Assembly (NCBI GenBank): GCA_964640525.1
Contig: CAZXGS010000008.1
Coordinates: 1-64,000, forward strand
Length of the DNA stretch: 64,000 nt
Direction: 5' to 3'
From: SZAS-103 sp964640525
GTDB taxonomy: Bacteria; Pseudomonadota; Gammaproteobacteria; Xanthomonadales; Xanthomonadaceae
In this document: in pieces, positions 50,321-58,521 of the stretch
Position numbering within the stretch: position 1 is the stretch's first letter
Layout of the letters: each line of letters opens with the position of its first letter
Translations under genes and position numbers: made by a program
The notes under the pieces: generated by a model
The model's input: the letters and a program-made list of their open reading frames with translations, nothing else
Told to the model about the DNA's origin: nothing
Database searches by the model: none

Positions 50321-52936
50321 TCAGGCCGCCTTGCTGGCCGCCAGGAAATCCTGCGCGAACCGCTGCAGCACCCCGCCGGCCTGGTAGATCGCCACATCCT
50401 CGGCGGTGTCCAGCCGGCAGGTGACCGGCACCTCCACGCGCTCGCCGCTGCGGCGGTGGACGACCAAGGTCAGCTGCGCACGCGGGGCCGGGCTGCCGAG
50501 CACGTCGTAGGTTTCGGTGCCATCCAGAGCGAGGGTCTTGCGATCGGTGCCCGGCTGGAACTCCAGCGGCAGCACGCCCATGCCGACCAGATTGGTGCGG
50601 TGGATGCGCTCGAAGCCCTCGGCCACGATCGCCTCCACCCCCGCCAGCCGCACGCCCTTGGCCGCCCAGTCGCGCGAGCTGCCCTGGCCGTAGTCGGCGC
50701 CGGCGACGATGATCAGCGGCTGGCCGCGCTCCATGTAGGTCTCGATCGCCTCCCACATCCGCACGAGCTTGCCTTCCGGCTCGATCCGCGCCAGCGAGCC
50801 CTGCTTCACCGCGCCATCGACGACCACCATTTCGTTGATGAGCTTGGGGTTGGCGAAGGTCGCGCGCTGCGCGGTCAGGTGGTCGCCGCGGTGGGTGGCG
50901 TAGGAATTGAAGTCCTCCTCCGGCAGGCCCATTTTCGCCAGGTACTCGCCGGCGGCGCTGTCGCGCAGGATCGCGTTCGACGGCGAGAGGTGGTCGGTGG
51001 TGATGTTGTCGCCGAGCACAGCCAGCGGGCGCATGCCGCGCAGCGTGCGCGCGCCGGCCAGCGCGCCTTCCCAGTACGGCGGCCGGCGGATGTAGGTGCT
51101 GGTCTCGCGCCAGCCGTACAGCGGCGCGGCCATGCCGGCCGGCCCGCCGGTGCGGGCGAACATCGGCTCGTAGACGCGGCGGAACTGCTCGGGCTTGACG
51201 TGCTGGGCGAGGATGGCGTCGATCTGGGCATCGTCGGGCCAGATGTCGACCAGCCGCACGTCCTGTCCGTTCGCATCGACGCCCAGCACATCCTTTTCGA
51301 TGTCGAAGCGGATCGTGCCGGCGATCGCCCAGGCCACCACCAGCGGCGGCGAGGCCAAGAAGGCCTGCTTGGCGTAGGGATGGATGCGGCCATCGAAATT
51401 GCGGTTGCCCGAAAGCACCGCGGTGGCGTACAGGTCGCGTTCGACGATCTCGCGCTGGATCACCGGGTCGAGCGCGCCGCTCATGCCGTTGCAGGTGGTG
51501 CAGGCGAAGCCGACGATGCCGAAGCCGAGCTGCTCCAGCTCCGGCAGCAGACCGGCCTCGCGCAGGTACGACTCCACCGCCTTGGAGCCGGGCGCCAGCG
51601 AGGTTTTCACCCACGGCTTGCGGCGCAGGCCGCGGGCGTTGGCATTGCGCGCCAGCAGGCCGGCGGCGATCACGTTGCGCGGGTTGGAGGTGTTGGTGCA
51701 ACTGGTGATGGCGGCGATGATGACCGCGCCATCGGGCATCAGCCCCTGCGCCTGCTCGGCGCGACCGGAAGCCAGCTTGGCCGGATCGGCGATGCCGCGC
51801 GCGGCCAGCTCGCTGGTCGCCACCCGCTTGTGCGGGTTCGACGGCCCGGCCATGGTGCGCACGACGGCCGCCAGGTCGAAGCTCAGCGTCCGGTCGTACT
51901 GCGCGCCGCGCAGGCTGTCCGACCACAGCCCGGCCTGCTTCGCATAGGTCTCGACCAGCCGGACCTGCTGCGGCTCGCGCCCGGTCAGGCGCAGGTAAGT
52001 CAGGGTCTGCTCGTCGATCGAGAACAGCGCCGCGGTGGCGCCGTACTCCGGGGTCATGTTGGAGATGGTGGCGCGATCGCCCAGGGTCAGCGCTGCCGCG
52101 CCCTCGCCGAAGAACTCGATGTAGGCGCCGACGACTTTCGCGTTGCGCAGGAACTCGGTCAGCGACAGCACGATGTCGGTGGCGGTGATGCCCGCCCCCG
52201 GGCGGCCGCGCAGTTCGACGCCGACGATCTCCGGCAGCCGCATCCACGAGGCGCGGCCGAGCATCACCGATTCGGCCTCCAGCCCGCCGACGCCGACCGC
52301 GATCACCCCCAGCGCGTCCACGTGCGGGGTGTGGCTGTCGGTGCCGACGCAGGTGTCGGGATACGCCACCCCGTCCTCCACGCCGACCACGGGGCTCATC
52401 CGCTCCAGGTTGATCTGGTGCATGATCCCGTTGCCCGGCGGGATCACGTCGACGTTGCGGAACGCCTTTTTCGTCCACTCGATGAAGTGGAAGCGATCCT
52501 CGTTGCGGCGATCCTCAATGGCGCGGTTCTTGGCGAACGCATCCGGGTCGTAGCCGCCGCATTCCACCGCCAGCGAGTGGTCGACGATCAACTGGGTCGG
52601 CACCACCGGATTGATCTGCGCCGGGTCACCGCCTTGATCGGCGATCGCATCACGCAGGCCGGCCAAGTCCACCAGCGCGGTCTGGCCGAGGATGTCGTGG
52701 CAGACCACGCGCGCCGGGAACCACGGGAAGTCGAGGTCGCGGCGGCGTTCGATGAATTGCCTGAGGTAGTCGTCGCGCAGCGCCGGATCGGCGCGGCGCA
52801 CGATGTTCTCGGCATGGACGCGGCAGGTGTAGGGCAGCGTGTCCCAGGCGCCGGGGCGGAGGGCATCGACCGCCGCGCGGGCGTCGAACCAGTCCAGCTC
52901 GGTGCCGGGCAGCGGCTTGCGGAATTCGCTGTTCAT
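50321..52936 (-). CDS. acnD: 2-methylcitrate dehydratase, Fe-S dependent (AcnD)
   Basis: An 871-residue aconitase-family enzyme. The 4Fe-4S ligands are in SCTNTSNPRNVI and the FACTTCNGMSG pair. Other family motifs are GTDSHTPHVDALGVIAVGVGG, GNRNFDGRIHPYAKQAFLASPP, and the swivel domain with GADYGQGSSRDWAAKG and HRTNLVGMGVLPLEF. The N-terminus FRKPLPGTELDWFDARAAVD and the length mark AcnD rather than the general aconitase AcnA. It makes 2-methyl-trans-aconitate from 2-methylcitrate, which PrpF then isomerises. It is first of the group; a paired REP-like element lies just upstream. prpB and prpC are not in the window. Confidence 0.95.
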   Translation of the reverse strand: MNSEFRKPLPGTELDWFDARAAVDALRPGAWDTLPYTCRVHAENIVRRADPALRDDYLRQFIERRRDLDFPWFPARVVCHDILGQTALVDLAGLRDAIADQGGDPAQINPVVPTQLIVDHSLAVECGGYDPDAFAKNRAIEDRRNEDRFHFIEWTKKAFRNVDVIPPGNGIMHQINLERMSPVVGVEDGVAYPDTCVGTDSHTPHVDALGVIAVGVGGLEAESVMLGRASWMRLPEIVGVELRGRPGAGITATDIVLSLTEFLRNAKVVGAYIEFFGEGAAALTLGDRATISNMTPEYGATAALFSIDEQTLTYLRLTGREPQQVRLVETYAKQAGLWSDSLRGAQYDRTLSFDLAAVVRTMAGPSNPHKRVATSELAARGIADPAKLASGRAEQAQGLMPDGAVIIAAITSCTNTSNPRNVIAAGLLARNANARGLRRKPWVKTSLAPGSKAVESYLREAGLLPELEQLGFGIVGFACTTCNGMSGALDPVIQREIVERDLYATAVLSGNRNFDGRIHPYAKQAFLASPPLVVAWAIAGTIRFDIEKDVLGVDANGQDVRLVDIWPDDAQIDAILAQHVKPEQFRRVYEPMFARTGGPAGMAAPLYGWRETSTYIRRPPYWEGALAGARTLRGMRPLAVLGDNITTDHLSPSNAILRDSAAGEYLAKMGLPEEDFNSYATHRGDHLTAQRATFANPKLINEMVVVDGAVKQGSLARIEPEGKLVRMWEAIETYMERGQPLIIVAGADYGQGSSRDWAAKGVRLAGVEAIVAEGFERIHRTNLVGMGVLPLEFQPGTDRKTLALDGTETYDVLGSPAPRAQLTLVVHRRSGERVEVPVTCRLDTAEDVAIYQAGGVLQRFAQDFLAASKAA

Positions 52937-53264
52937 GCGTGGAAATCCCTGCTGTGGAAAGCCCCTCTCCCACCGGGAGAGGGGTTGGGGTGAGGGGCCG
53001 GCCGCCCACGCAGGTCCGCGCTCGCACCGACCCCTCATCCGCCCCTTGCGGGGCACCTTCTTCCGCCGGGAGAAGGGAGGCGATGCGCATCGCCTTGCAG
53101 GCAACAGCCGAACGCCCATTGTGCCAGATGCGGCCGTACGCCTCGGTGATCGTCCGACCCATCGACCCCGTTCCATTGTCACCCAAACCGTCACCCAGCC
53201 ACTTGTCGGCGATCCCGCGACTTGGCATATTCATACGATCGTTTGAAGCGCTTGCAGGCCACCC
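52937..53264. other. Divergent intergenic region of acnD and fadH
   Basis: About 330 bp holding the paired REP-like element at 52962-53078 and then about 185 bp of ordinary sequence that should contain both promoters. An 8 bp palindrome acgatcgt (53235-53242) sits 22 bp before the fadH start beside an AT-rich patch (catattcata); it could be an operator but nothing else supports that. Confidence 0.4.
52962..53078. repeat. Paired inverted REP-like element upstream of acnD
   Basis: The left arm cccctctcccaccgggagag continues to ggggtgagggg. The right arm begins cccctcatccgccccttgcg and ends ccgccgggagaaggg. It has the same arms and order as 19867-19991, with an unrelated spacer between the arms. 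Confidence 0.85.
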
Positions 53265-55277
53265 GTGCCCTACCCGCACCTGTTCGCCCCGCTCGATCTG
53301 GGCTTCTGCACCCTGCCCAACCGCGTGTTGATGGGCTCGATGCACACCGGGCTGGAGGACCGCGCTGCCGACTTCCCGAAGCTGGCCGCCTACTTCGCCG
53401 AGCGCGCCCGCGGCGGGGTCGGACTGATGGTCACCGGCGGGGTGGCGCCGAACCTGCGCGGTTGGCTCAAGCCCTTCGCCGGCAAGCTGAGCTGGAAGTG
53501 GGAGATCCACAAGCACCGCATCGTCACCCGCGCGGTCCACGACGTCGGGGGCCGGATCTGCCTGCAACTGCTGCACGCCGGGCGCTACGCCGCGCACCCG
53601 TTCGCGGTCGCGCCATCGCGGATCAAGTCGCCGATCAGCCCGATCACCCCGCGCGCCCTGTCCTCGCGCGGCGTGGATCGGGTGATCGAGGACTTTGCGC
53701 GCTCGGCGCGGCTGGCGCGCGAGGCCGGCTACGACGGCGTGGAGATCATGGGCTCGGAGGGCTACCTCATCAACGAGTTCCTCGCTCCGCGCACCAACCA
53801 GCGCAATGACGCCTGGGGCGGCGACGCCGCACGGCGGATGCGTTTTGCCAGCGAGATCGTGCGCCGCACCCGCAGCGCCTGCGGGCCGGATTTCATCATC
53901 ATCTTCCGGCTGTCGATGCTGGAACTGGTCGAGGACGGCTCGTCCTGGGACGAAACCATCGCCCAGGCGCAGGCGGTCGAGGCCGCGGGCGCCACGATCC
54001 TCAACACCGGGATCGGCTGGCACGAGGCGCGGGTGCCGACGATTGCCACCTCGGTACCGCGCGCGGCGTTTGCCGGCGTCACCGCGCGCATGCGTCCGCA
54101 CGTGAAGCTGCCGCTGGTGGCGACCAACCGCATCAACATGCCGGAGGTGGCCGAGGCGATCCTCGCCGCCGGCACCGCCGACATGGTGTCGATGGCGCGG
54201 CCGCTGCTGGCCGATGCGGATTGGTGCAACAAGGCCCGGGCCGGCCGCAGCGAATCGATCAACACCTGCATCGCCTGCAACCAAGCCTGCCTGGACCACG
54301 TGTTCGCCGGCAAGAAGGCCAGTTGCCTGGTCAACCCGCGCGCCTGCGCGGAGACCGAGTTGAATTACCTGCCGACCAAGGCACCGCGACGGATCGCCGT
54401 GGTCGGCGCCGGCCCGGCCGGCATGGCCTGCGCCGCGGTCGCCGCCCAGCGTGGCCACCGCGTGAGCCTGTTCGACGACCACGACGAGATCGGCGGTCAG
54501 TTCAACCTCGCCAAGAAAATCCCCGGCAAGGAGGAGTTCCACGAGACCCTGCGCTATTACCGCAACCGCCTGCCCGAGGAAAACGTCGAGCTGCGGCTGG
54601 GCCGGCGCGCCAGCGCGGCCGACCTGGACGGTTTCGACGCGGTGGTGATCGCCACCGGCGTGACCCCGCGCGCGGTGGACTTCCCCGGCCACGACCACCC
54701 CAAGGTCGTCGGCTACCTGGACGTGCTGGGCGGCCGCGTCGTGGCCGGCGCGAGCGTGGCGATCATCGGCGCCGGCGGGATCGGTTTCGACGTCGCCGAG
54801 TTCCTCGTCCAGGAAGGCACATCGCCCACCCTGGACACCGGCAAATGGATGGCCGAATGGGGCGTGGACCCCGATCAACGCGCACGTGGCGGCCTGACGC
54901 CCGCTGCCATCGAACCTCCGGCGCGCGAGGTCTGGCTGCTCCAGCGCAGCACCGGCAGGCCCGGCAGGAAGCTGGCGCGCACCACCGGCTGGATCCACCG
55001 CGCGGCCCTCAAGGCCAAGCGGGTGAAGGTGATCGGCGGCGTCGAGTACCTGGGCGTGGACGATGCGGGGCTGCGCATCCGCGTGGATGGCAGCGAACAG
55101 GTGCTGGCCGTGGATCATGTGGTCATCTGCGCCGGACAGGAACCCCTGCGCGAACTGGCGCAGCCGCTACGCGATGCCGGGCGCGAGGTACACGTGATCG
55201 GTGGCGCGGACGTGGCCGCGGAACTGGATGCCAAACGCGCCATCGACCAGGGCTGCAGGCTGGCGGCAAGGCTGTAG
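53265..55277 (+). CDS. fadH: NADPH-dependent 2,4-dienoyl-CoA reductase
   Basis: A 670-residue flavo-iron-sulfur enzyme starting at GTG (MPYPHLFAPLDLGFCTLPN). Residues 1-330 form an old-yellow-enzyme barrel (NRVLMGSMHTGLED, GYDGVEIMGSEGYLINEFLAPRTN). The 4Fe-4S cysteines lie in NTCIACNQACLDHVFAGKKASCL. The FAD/NADPH domains follow with IAVVGAGPAGMACAAVAA and VAIIGAGGIGFDVAEFLV. It reduces 2,4-dienoyl-CoA esters so unsaturated fatty acids can enter beta-oxidation. It is divergent from acnD. Its TAG stop overlaps the target-site duplication of the MITE-like element that follows. Confidence 0.96.
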   Translation: MPYPHLFAPLDLGFCTLPNRVLMGSMHTGLEDRAADFPKLAAYFAERARGGVGLMVTGGVAPNLRGWLKPFAGKLSWKWEIHKHRIVTRAVHDVGGRICLQLLHAGRYAAHPFAVAPSRIKSPISPITPRALSSRGVDRVIEDFARSARLAREAGYDGVEIMGSEGYLINEFLAPRTNQRNDAWGGDAARRMRFASEIVRRTRSACGPDFIIIFRLSMLELVEDGSSWDETIAQAQAVEAAGATILNTGIGWHEARVPTIATSVPRAAFAGVTARMRPHVKLPLVATNRINMPEVAEAILAAGTADMVSMARPLLADADWCNKARAGRSESINTCIACNQACLDHVFAGKKASCLVNPRACAETELNYLPTKAPRRIAVVGAGPAGMACAAVAAQRGHRVSLFDDHDEIGGQFNLAKKIPGKEEFHETLRYYRNRLPEENVELRLGRRASAADLDGFDAVVIATGVTPRAVDFPGHDHPKVVGYLDVLGGRVVAGASVAIIGAGGIGFDVAEFLVQEGTSPTLDTGKWMAEWGVDPDQRARGGLTPAAIEPPAREVWLLQRSTGRPGRKLARTTGWIHRAALKAKRVKVIGGVEYLGVDDAGLRIRVDGSEQVLAVDHVVICAGQEPLRELAQPLRDAGREVHVIGGADVAAELDAKRAIDQGCRLAARL

Positions 55278-55407
55278 GGAACCTCGAAAAACTCCGTCAT
55301 TCCCGCGAAAGCGGGAATCCAGCGTCTTTCAAACCATTGAAATTCAACGACTCTGGATCCCCGCCTGCGCGGGGATGACGAGCAAAAACCGGTTTTTCGA
55401 GGTTCCC
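55277..55407. mobile_element. 131 bp MITE-like element with perfect terminal inverted repeats
   Basis: The ends are gggaacctcgaaaaac (55277-55292) and its exact inverse gtttttcgaggttccc (55392-55407). Both sides are flanked by TGTA (55273-55276 and 55408-55411), a likely target-site duplication. Inside are two hairpins: gtcattcccgcgaaagcggg and ccccgcctgcgcggggatga. There is no coding capacity. It begins at the fadH stop codon and precedes the convergent Tad locus. Confidence 0.85.
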
Positions 55408-55531
55408 TGTAGGAAGCAACCGGCTCCGTACCGCCATCCTCGCGGCGTTCGACCGCCGCCGGCCGGTCGCGTGGCGAGGGTGATCCAGAACGCCATCACC
55501 CAAAGTCTCCCGAATCCGTTCGGGGCGTGCC

Positions 55532-56284
55532 TCAGAACGGGTTCGCGCAGGCCTTTGCGGTCTTGCCGAACATCTCGGTCTGGATCGCCGGAGACTGCAT
55601 CAGCAGGTTGGCATAGGACTGAATCGGGATGCCGCCGGCACGGTAGCAAGCCGTGCCGAAGCCGGCGTCGTTGCCCGCACCGTTCATCAACTGGGTCACC
55701 CAGCGCACCGGCCAGACGATGACCGGATCGCAGTAATTCACCCGGATGCTGAGGATGTTGGCGTCCTGGATGCTCTGCTTGGACTTCGCGCCGGGCGTGG
55801 TGCTCCGGTACAACAGCCTGGCGTTGGGAATCGCGGTGATCGGGGTGCCATTCACCAGCACGTTGTTGTTGGTCGCGAAGTCCTTGAACGAATTGGCGGT
55901 CGGGTTGAGCACGTCGATCGCCACATTGTCCAGGCCACCGATGGCGCCCAGCGTGGTCTTGGTCCAGGCGTTGACCAGCGACGAGGTGTAGCCGGCGATA
56001 TCGCGATTCATGTTCGCGGACTGGTACAGCGGCACCAGCCCCTTGATCACGCCGGCGCGGATCGAACACACGCTGCCGTTGGCAACGATGCCCTCGCGCG
56101 CGCCGGAAATCGCGGCTTGGTCGAGCGTGGTCTTGGCCATGAAGAACAGCGCGAACTGCAGGATGCCCAGGGTCAGCAACAGCAACACCGGGATCACGAT
56201 GATGAACTCGGCCAGCGATTGACCGGCCATGGCGTGGCGCCTGCCCAGCCGGGGTGCCAGCGGCTGCCGCACGGACCTTTTCAT
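55532..56284 (-). CDS. TadE-like pseudopilin
   Basis: A 250-residue protein with a basic leader (MKRSVRQPLAPRLGRRHAMA) and the prepilin-like motif GQSLAEF followed by a hydrophobic helix (IIVIPVLLLLTLGILQFALF); the Glu at +5 after Gly is the processing signal of TadE-type pseudopilins. The rest is a periplasmic domain with cysteines at SVCSI and RVNYCDP. TadE-like proteins assist Flp pilus assembly. Most TadE/F proteins are shorter (150-200), so the extra C-terminal domain (~residues 150-250) is notable. It is 160 bp after the DUF192 gene and probably last in the Tad operon. Confidence 0.85.
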   Translation of the reverse strand: MKRSVRQPLAPRLGRRHAMAGQSLAEFIIVIPVLLLLTLGILQFALFFMAKTTLDQAAISGAREGIVANGSVCSIRAGVIKGLVPLYQSANMNRDIAGYTSSLVNAWTKTTLGAIGGLDNVAIDVLNPTANSFKDFATNNNVLVNGTPITAIPNARLLYRSTTPGAKSKQSIQDANILSIRVNYCDPVIVWPVRWVTQLMNGAGNDAGFGTACYRAGGIPIQSYANLLMQSPAIQTEMFGKTAKACANPF

Positions 56285-56444
56285 GGGATGCCCTCCGTCG
56301 TTGCGCAGGTCCGCGCACGCGAACCCGATCCGACATCGCCCTTCGTTGCGCTCGCGACCCCAACGAGGCCACGCGCGACACCCGCATCACCGTCACCCGC
56401 CGCCTTGGCGTTGCTGGCCGGGCCGGCATGGACGATTCCTGCGG

Positions 56445-56801
56445 TCATGGCACACCCGCATCGCTCACCGTCAATTGGCGCTGCGGCGTGATGCCCGCCC
56501 GCGCGCACGCGCCGGCGGCGAACTCCACCGTCGTCCTGGCCCGCAGGCAGGCGGCCATGCGCATCGGCCGCAGCGCGCTGACCACCCGCAGCACCACGCC
56601 GGAGGCGTCGAGGAACACCACGTCGATGGCGTACCGCATGCCCACGGTGTGGACGGCGTTGCAGCGCTCCAGGTACATCGCCTCGCCCGCCGCCAGCGGC
56701 GGCCGCCACAGCAGGCCGCGCATTCGCTCCAGCGGGCCGCGCGTCACCAGCAGCCGATCCGCCACGACCTCCCCACCCGACAGCAGCCTGGCGAGTTTCA
56801 A
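56445..56801 (-). CDS. DUF192 family protein within the Tad locus
   Basis: A 118-residue protein of the DUF192 (COG1430) family: RLLVTRGPLERMRGLL, EAMYLERCNAVHTVGMRYAI, DVVFLDASGVVLRVV and VEFAAGACARAGI. No signal peptide is apparent, whereas many DUF192 proteins have one. The start is TTG 56801, which overlaps the tadC stop (TTGA) with AGGGG 5 nt upstream, so it is coupled to tadC. The function of the family is unknown. Small proteins of this family recur near Tad genes in several proteobacteria from general knowledge, but I cannot verify how often. Confidence 0.8.
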   Translation of the reverse strand: MKLARLLSGGEVVADRLLVTRGPLERMRGLLWRPPLAAGEAMYLERCNAVHTVGMRYAIDVVFLDASGVVLRVVSALRPMRMAACLRARTTVEFAAGACARAGITPQRQLTVSDAGVP

Positions 56802-57676
56802 AACAACCCCTGCTCGGCAACCATCATCACGATCGGGAACGCGATCACGATGAAGGTGGTGGGAAAGATGAACATGACCAGCGGAAACAGCAGCTTCACC
56901 GGCGCTTCCATGGCCATCTTCTCGGCGCGCTGGAAGCGTTCGTTGCGGCGCCGCTCGGCCTGCAGGCGCAACACCTTGCCGACGCTGGCGCCGACCTGCT
57001 CGGCCTGGATGATCGCCGAGACGAACGAGGACACCTCGGGGATCGTCAGCCGCTCGTCCATGCGCCGCAGCGCGTCGGAGCGGTTCAGGCCGGCGCGGAT
57101 GTCGCGCAGGACAAGGAAGAATTCCTGCCGCAGTGCGCCCTTCGGGCCCTTCTCGATGGTCTGCGCCATCGCGTTGGTGAAGTTCAGGCCGGCTTCCATG
57201 CCGAGCACGATGTAGTCCAGGAAGATCGGCAGCTCCTTGAGGATCGACTTGTGCCGATGGGTGAAGCGCTGGTTGAGCCACATCAGCGGGTAGAACAAGC
57301 CAAGCACGACGCCGAAGGCGGTCAGCGACCACGCCATCATCGGCCCGGTCTCGCGCACGCCGACGTAGATCAGGCCGCCCAGCGCCACCGCACCGATCAG
57401 CATCACCGAGCAGAACTCCTCGGCGGTCAGCATGTAGTTGGCACCGGAGCGGGCGATCTTCACGTACACGCCCTCCAGCAGCGGCGTGGGCAGACGCGAG
57501 CCGATGTAGGTGGACACGAAGCGCACCAGCGGCCAGATCGCGCGCAGGATGCGCGGCAGCGGGTCCAGGTAGAGGCGATCCTCCTCCGGCAGCTCCCACT
57601 GCAGGCCGGCCAGCGCCCAGATCGCCAGCACGACGGTGGCGATCACCAGCAGCGAAATGAGGACGATCAGGATCAT
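56798..57676 (-). CDS. tadC: Tad secretion inner-membrane protein TadC
   Basis: A 292-residue type II secretion F-domain protein. It has an N-terminal membrane segment (MILIVLISLLVIATVVLAIW), two central ones (FCSVMLIGAVALGGLIYVGV; MMAWSLTAFGVVLGLFYPL), the GspF domain (LPIFLDYIVLGMEAGLNFTN to RMDERLTIPEVSSFVSAIIQ) and a C-terminal segment (PLVMFIFPTTFIVIAFPIVM). It forms the platform of the Flp pilus machine together with TadB. Overlaps: 4 nt with tadB and 4 nt with the DUF192 gene. Confidence 0.93.
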   Translation of the reverse strand: MILIVLISLLVIATVVLAIWALAGLQWELPEEDRLYLDPLPRILRAIWPLVRFVSTYIGSRLPTPLLEGVYVKIARSGANYMLTAEEFCSVMLIGAVALGGLIYVGVRETGPMMAWSLTAFGVVLGLFYPLMWLNQRFTHRHKSILKELPIFLDYIVLGMEAGLNFTNAMAQTIEKGPKGALRQEFFLVLRDIRAGLNRSDALRRMDERLTIPEVSSFVSAIIQAEQVGASVGKVLRLQAERRRNERFQRAEKMAMEAPVKLLFPLVMFIFPTTFIVIAFPIVMMVAEQGLF

Positions 57677-58521
57677 ACGTCGATGTTGGTGATCTTGCGG
57701 ATGCCGATGAAGCCCAGGATTTCCATGATCACGATCACGCCCAGGGTCATGTATCCGGGCATGCTGGTGAACAGCGGCGCCATCTCGCGCGGTTGCAGTT
57801 GGGTCAGGACCACGATCATCAACGGCGGCAGCGAGGTCATCACCAGGCCCTGGATCTTGCCCATCGAGGTCAGGCTGCGGATCTTGCCCTCGACCTGGAT
57901 GGTGCGGGTGATGGTGCCGGCCAGCGAGTCGAGCATCTCGCCGAGGTTGCCGCCGGTCTCGCGCGAGATGCGCACGCCGGCGGTGAACAGACCCATCTCC
58001 TCGAGCGGGATGCGCTCCTCCATCTTGCCCAGCGCATCCTCGAAGCTCATCCCCATGCGCTGGTTGCGCAACATCAACGAGAACTCCTGCGACAGCGGCG
58101 GGTGGGCTTCCTTGGCGAGGTTCTCCAGGGTGGTCATCACGCTGGCGCCGGCGCGCAGCGAACTGGCCATGACCGCCAGCGCATCGGGCAACTGGTTGCG
58201 GAACTTGTCCATCCGGCGTTTGCGCACGAAGTTGACGATCAACTTGGGCGCGATGATGGGTACCGGCAGGCTGAGCAGGGTGAACACCATGTTGTCGGTG
58301 AACAGCCACACCAGCGCCGGCACCGCGATGAACCCGAGGAAATACACCACCGCCAGCTTGCGATAGTCCACGAACACGAACATGTCGGCGAGGTCGCGCT
58401 CGGTCGTGCCCTTGAGCTTCTCGACCTGCTTGTCGGCGAGGTGGCCCATGAACATCAGCGCCACCCAACCGAACAGCACCAGGGTGAGGACCACGCAGAC
58501 GATGATGGCCGCGATCATCAT
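57673..58521 (-). CDS. tadB: Tad secretion inner-membrane protein TadB
   Basis: A 282-residue GspF-domain protein: an N-terminal membrane segment (MMIAAIIVCVVLTLVLFGWV), central segments (VYFLGFIAVPALVWLF), the F domain (LPDALAVMASSLRAGASVMT, RISRETGGNLGEMLDSLAGT) and a C-terminal pair of segments (GLVMTSLPPLMIVVLTQ; LGVIVIMEILGFIGI). Paired with TadC as platform protein. It overlaps the ATPase gene and tadC by 4 nt each. Confidence 0.93.
   Translation of the reverse strand: MMIAAIIVCVVLTLVLFGWVALMFMGHLADKQVEKLKGTTERDLADMFVFVDYRKLAVVYFLGFIAVPALVWLFTDNMVFTLLSLPVPIIAPKLIVNFVRKRRMDKFRNQLPDALAVMASSLRAGASVMTTLENLAKEAHPPLSQEFSLMLRNQRMGMSFEDALGKMEERIPLEEMGLFTAGVRISRETGGNLGEMLDSLAGTITRTIQVEGKIRSLTSMGKIQGLVMTSLPPLMIVVLTQLQPREMAPLFTSMPGYMTLGVIVIMEILGFIGIRKITNIDV

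Noticed and set aside
49904..52993. A 1029-codon plus-strand open frame opposite acnD
   Set aside because: Mirror frame of the aconitase-family gene; composition is typical of a shadow frame and there is no recognisable domain.
53235..53242. acgatcgt palindrome before fadH as an operator
   Set aside because: An 8 bp palindrome is common in GC-rich DNA; there is no second site or matching regulator gene in the window.
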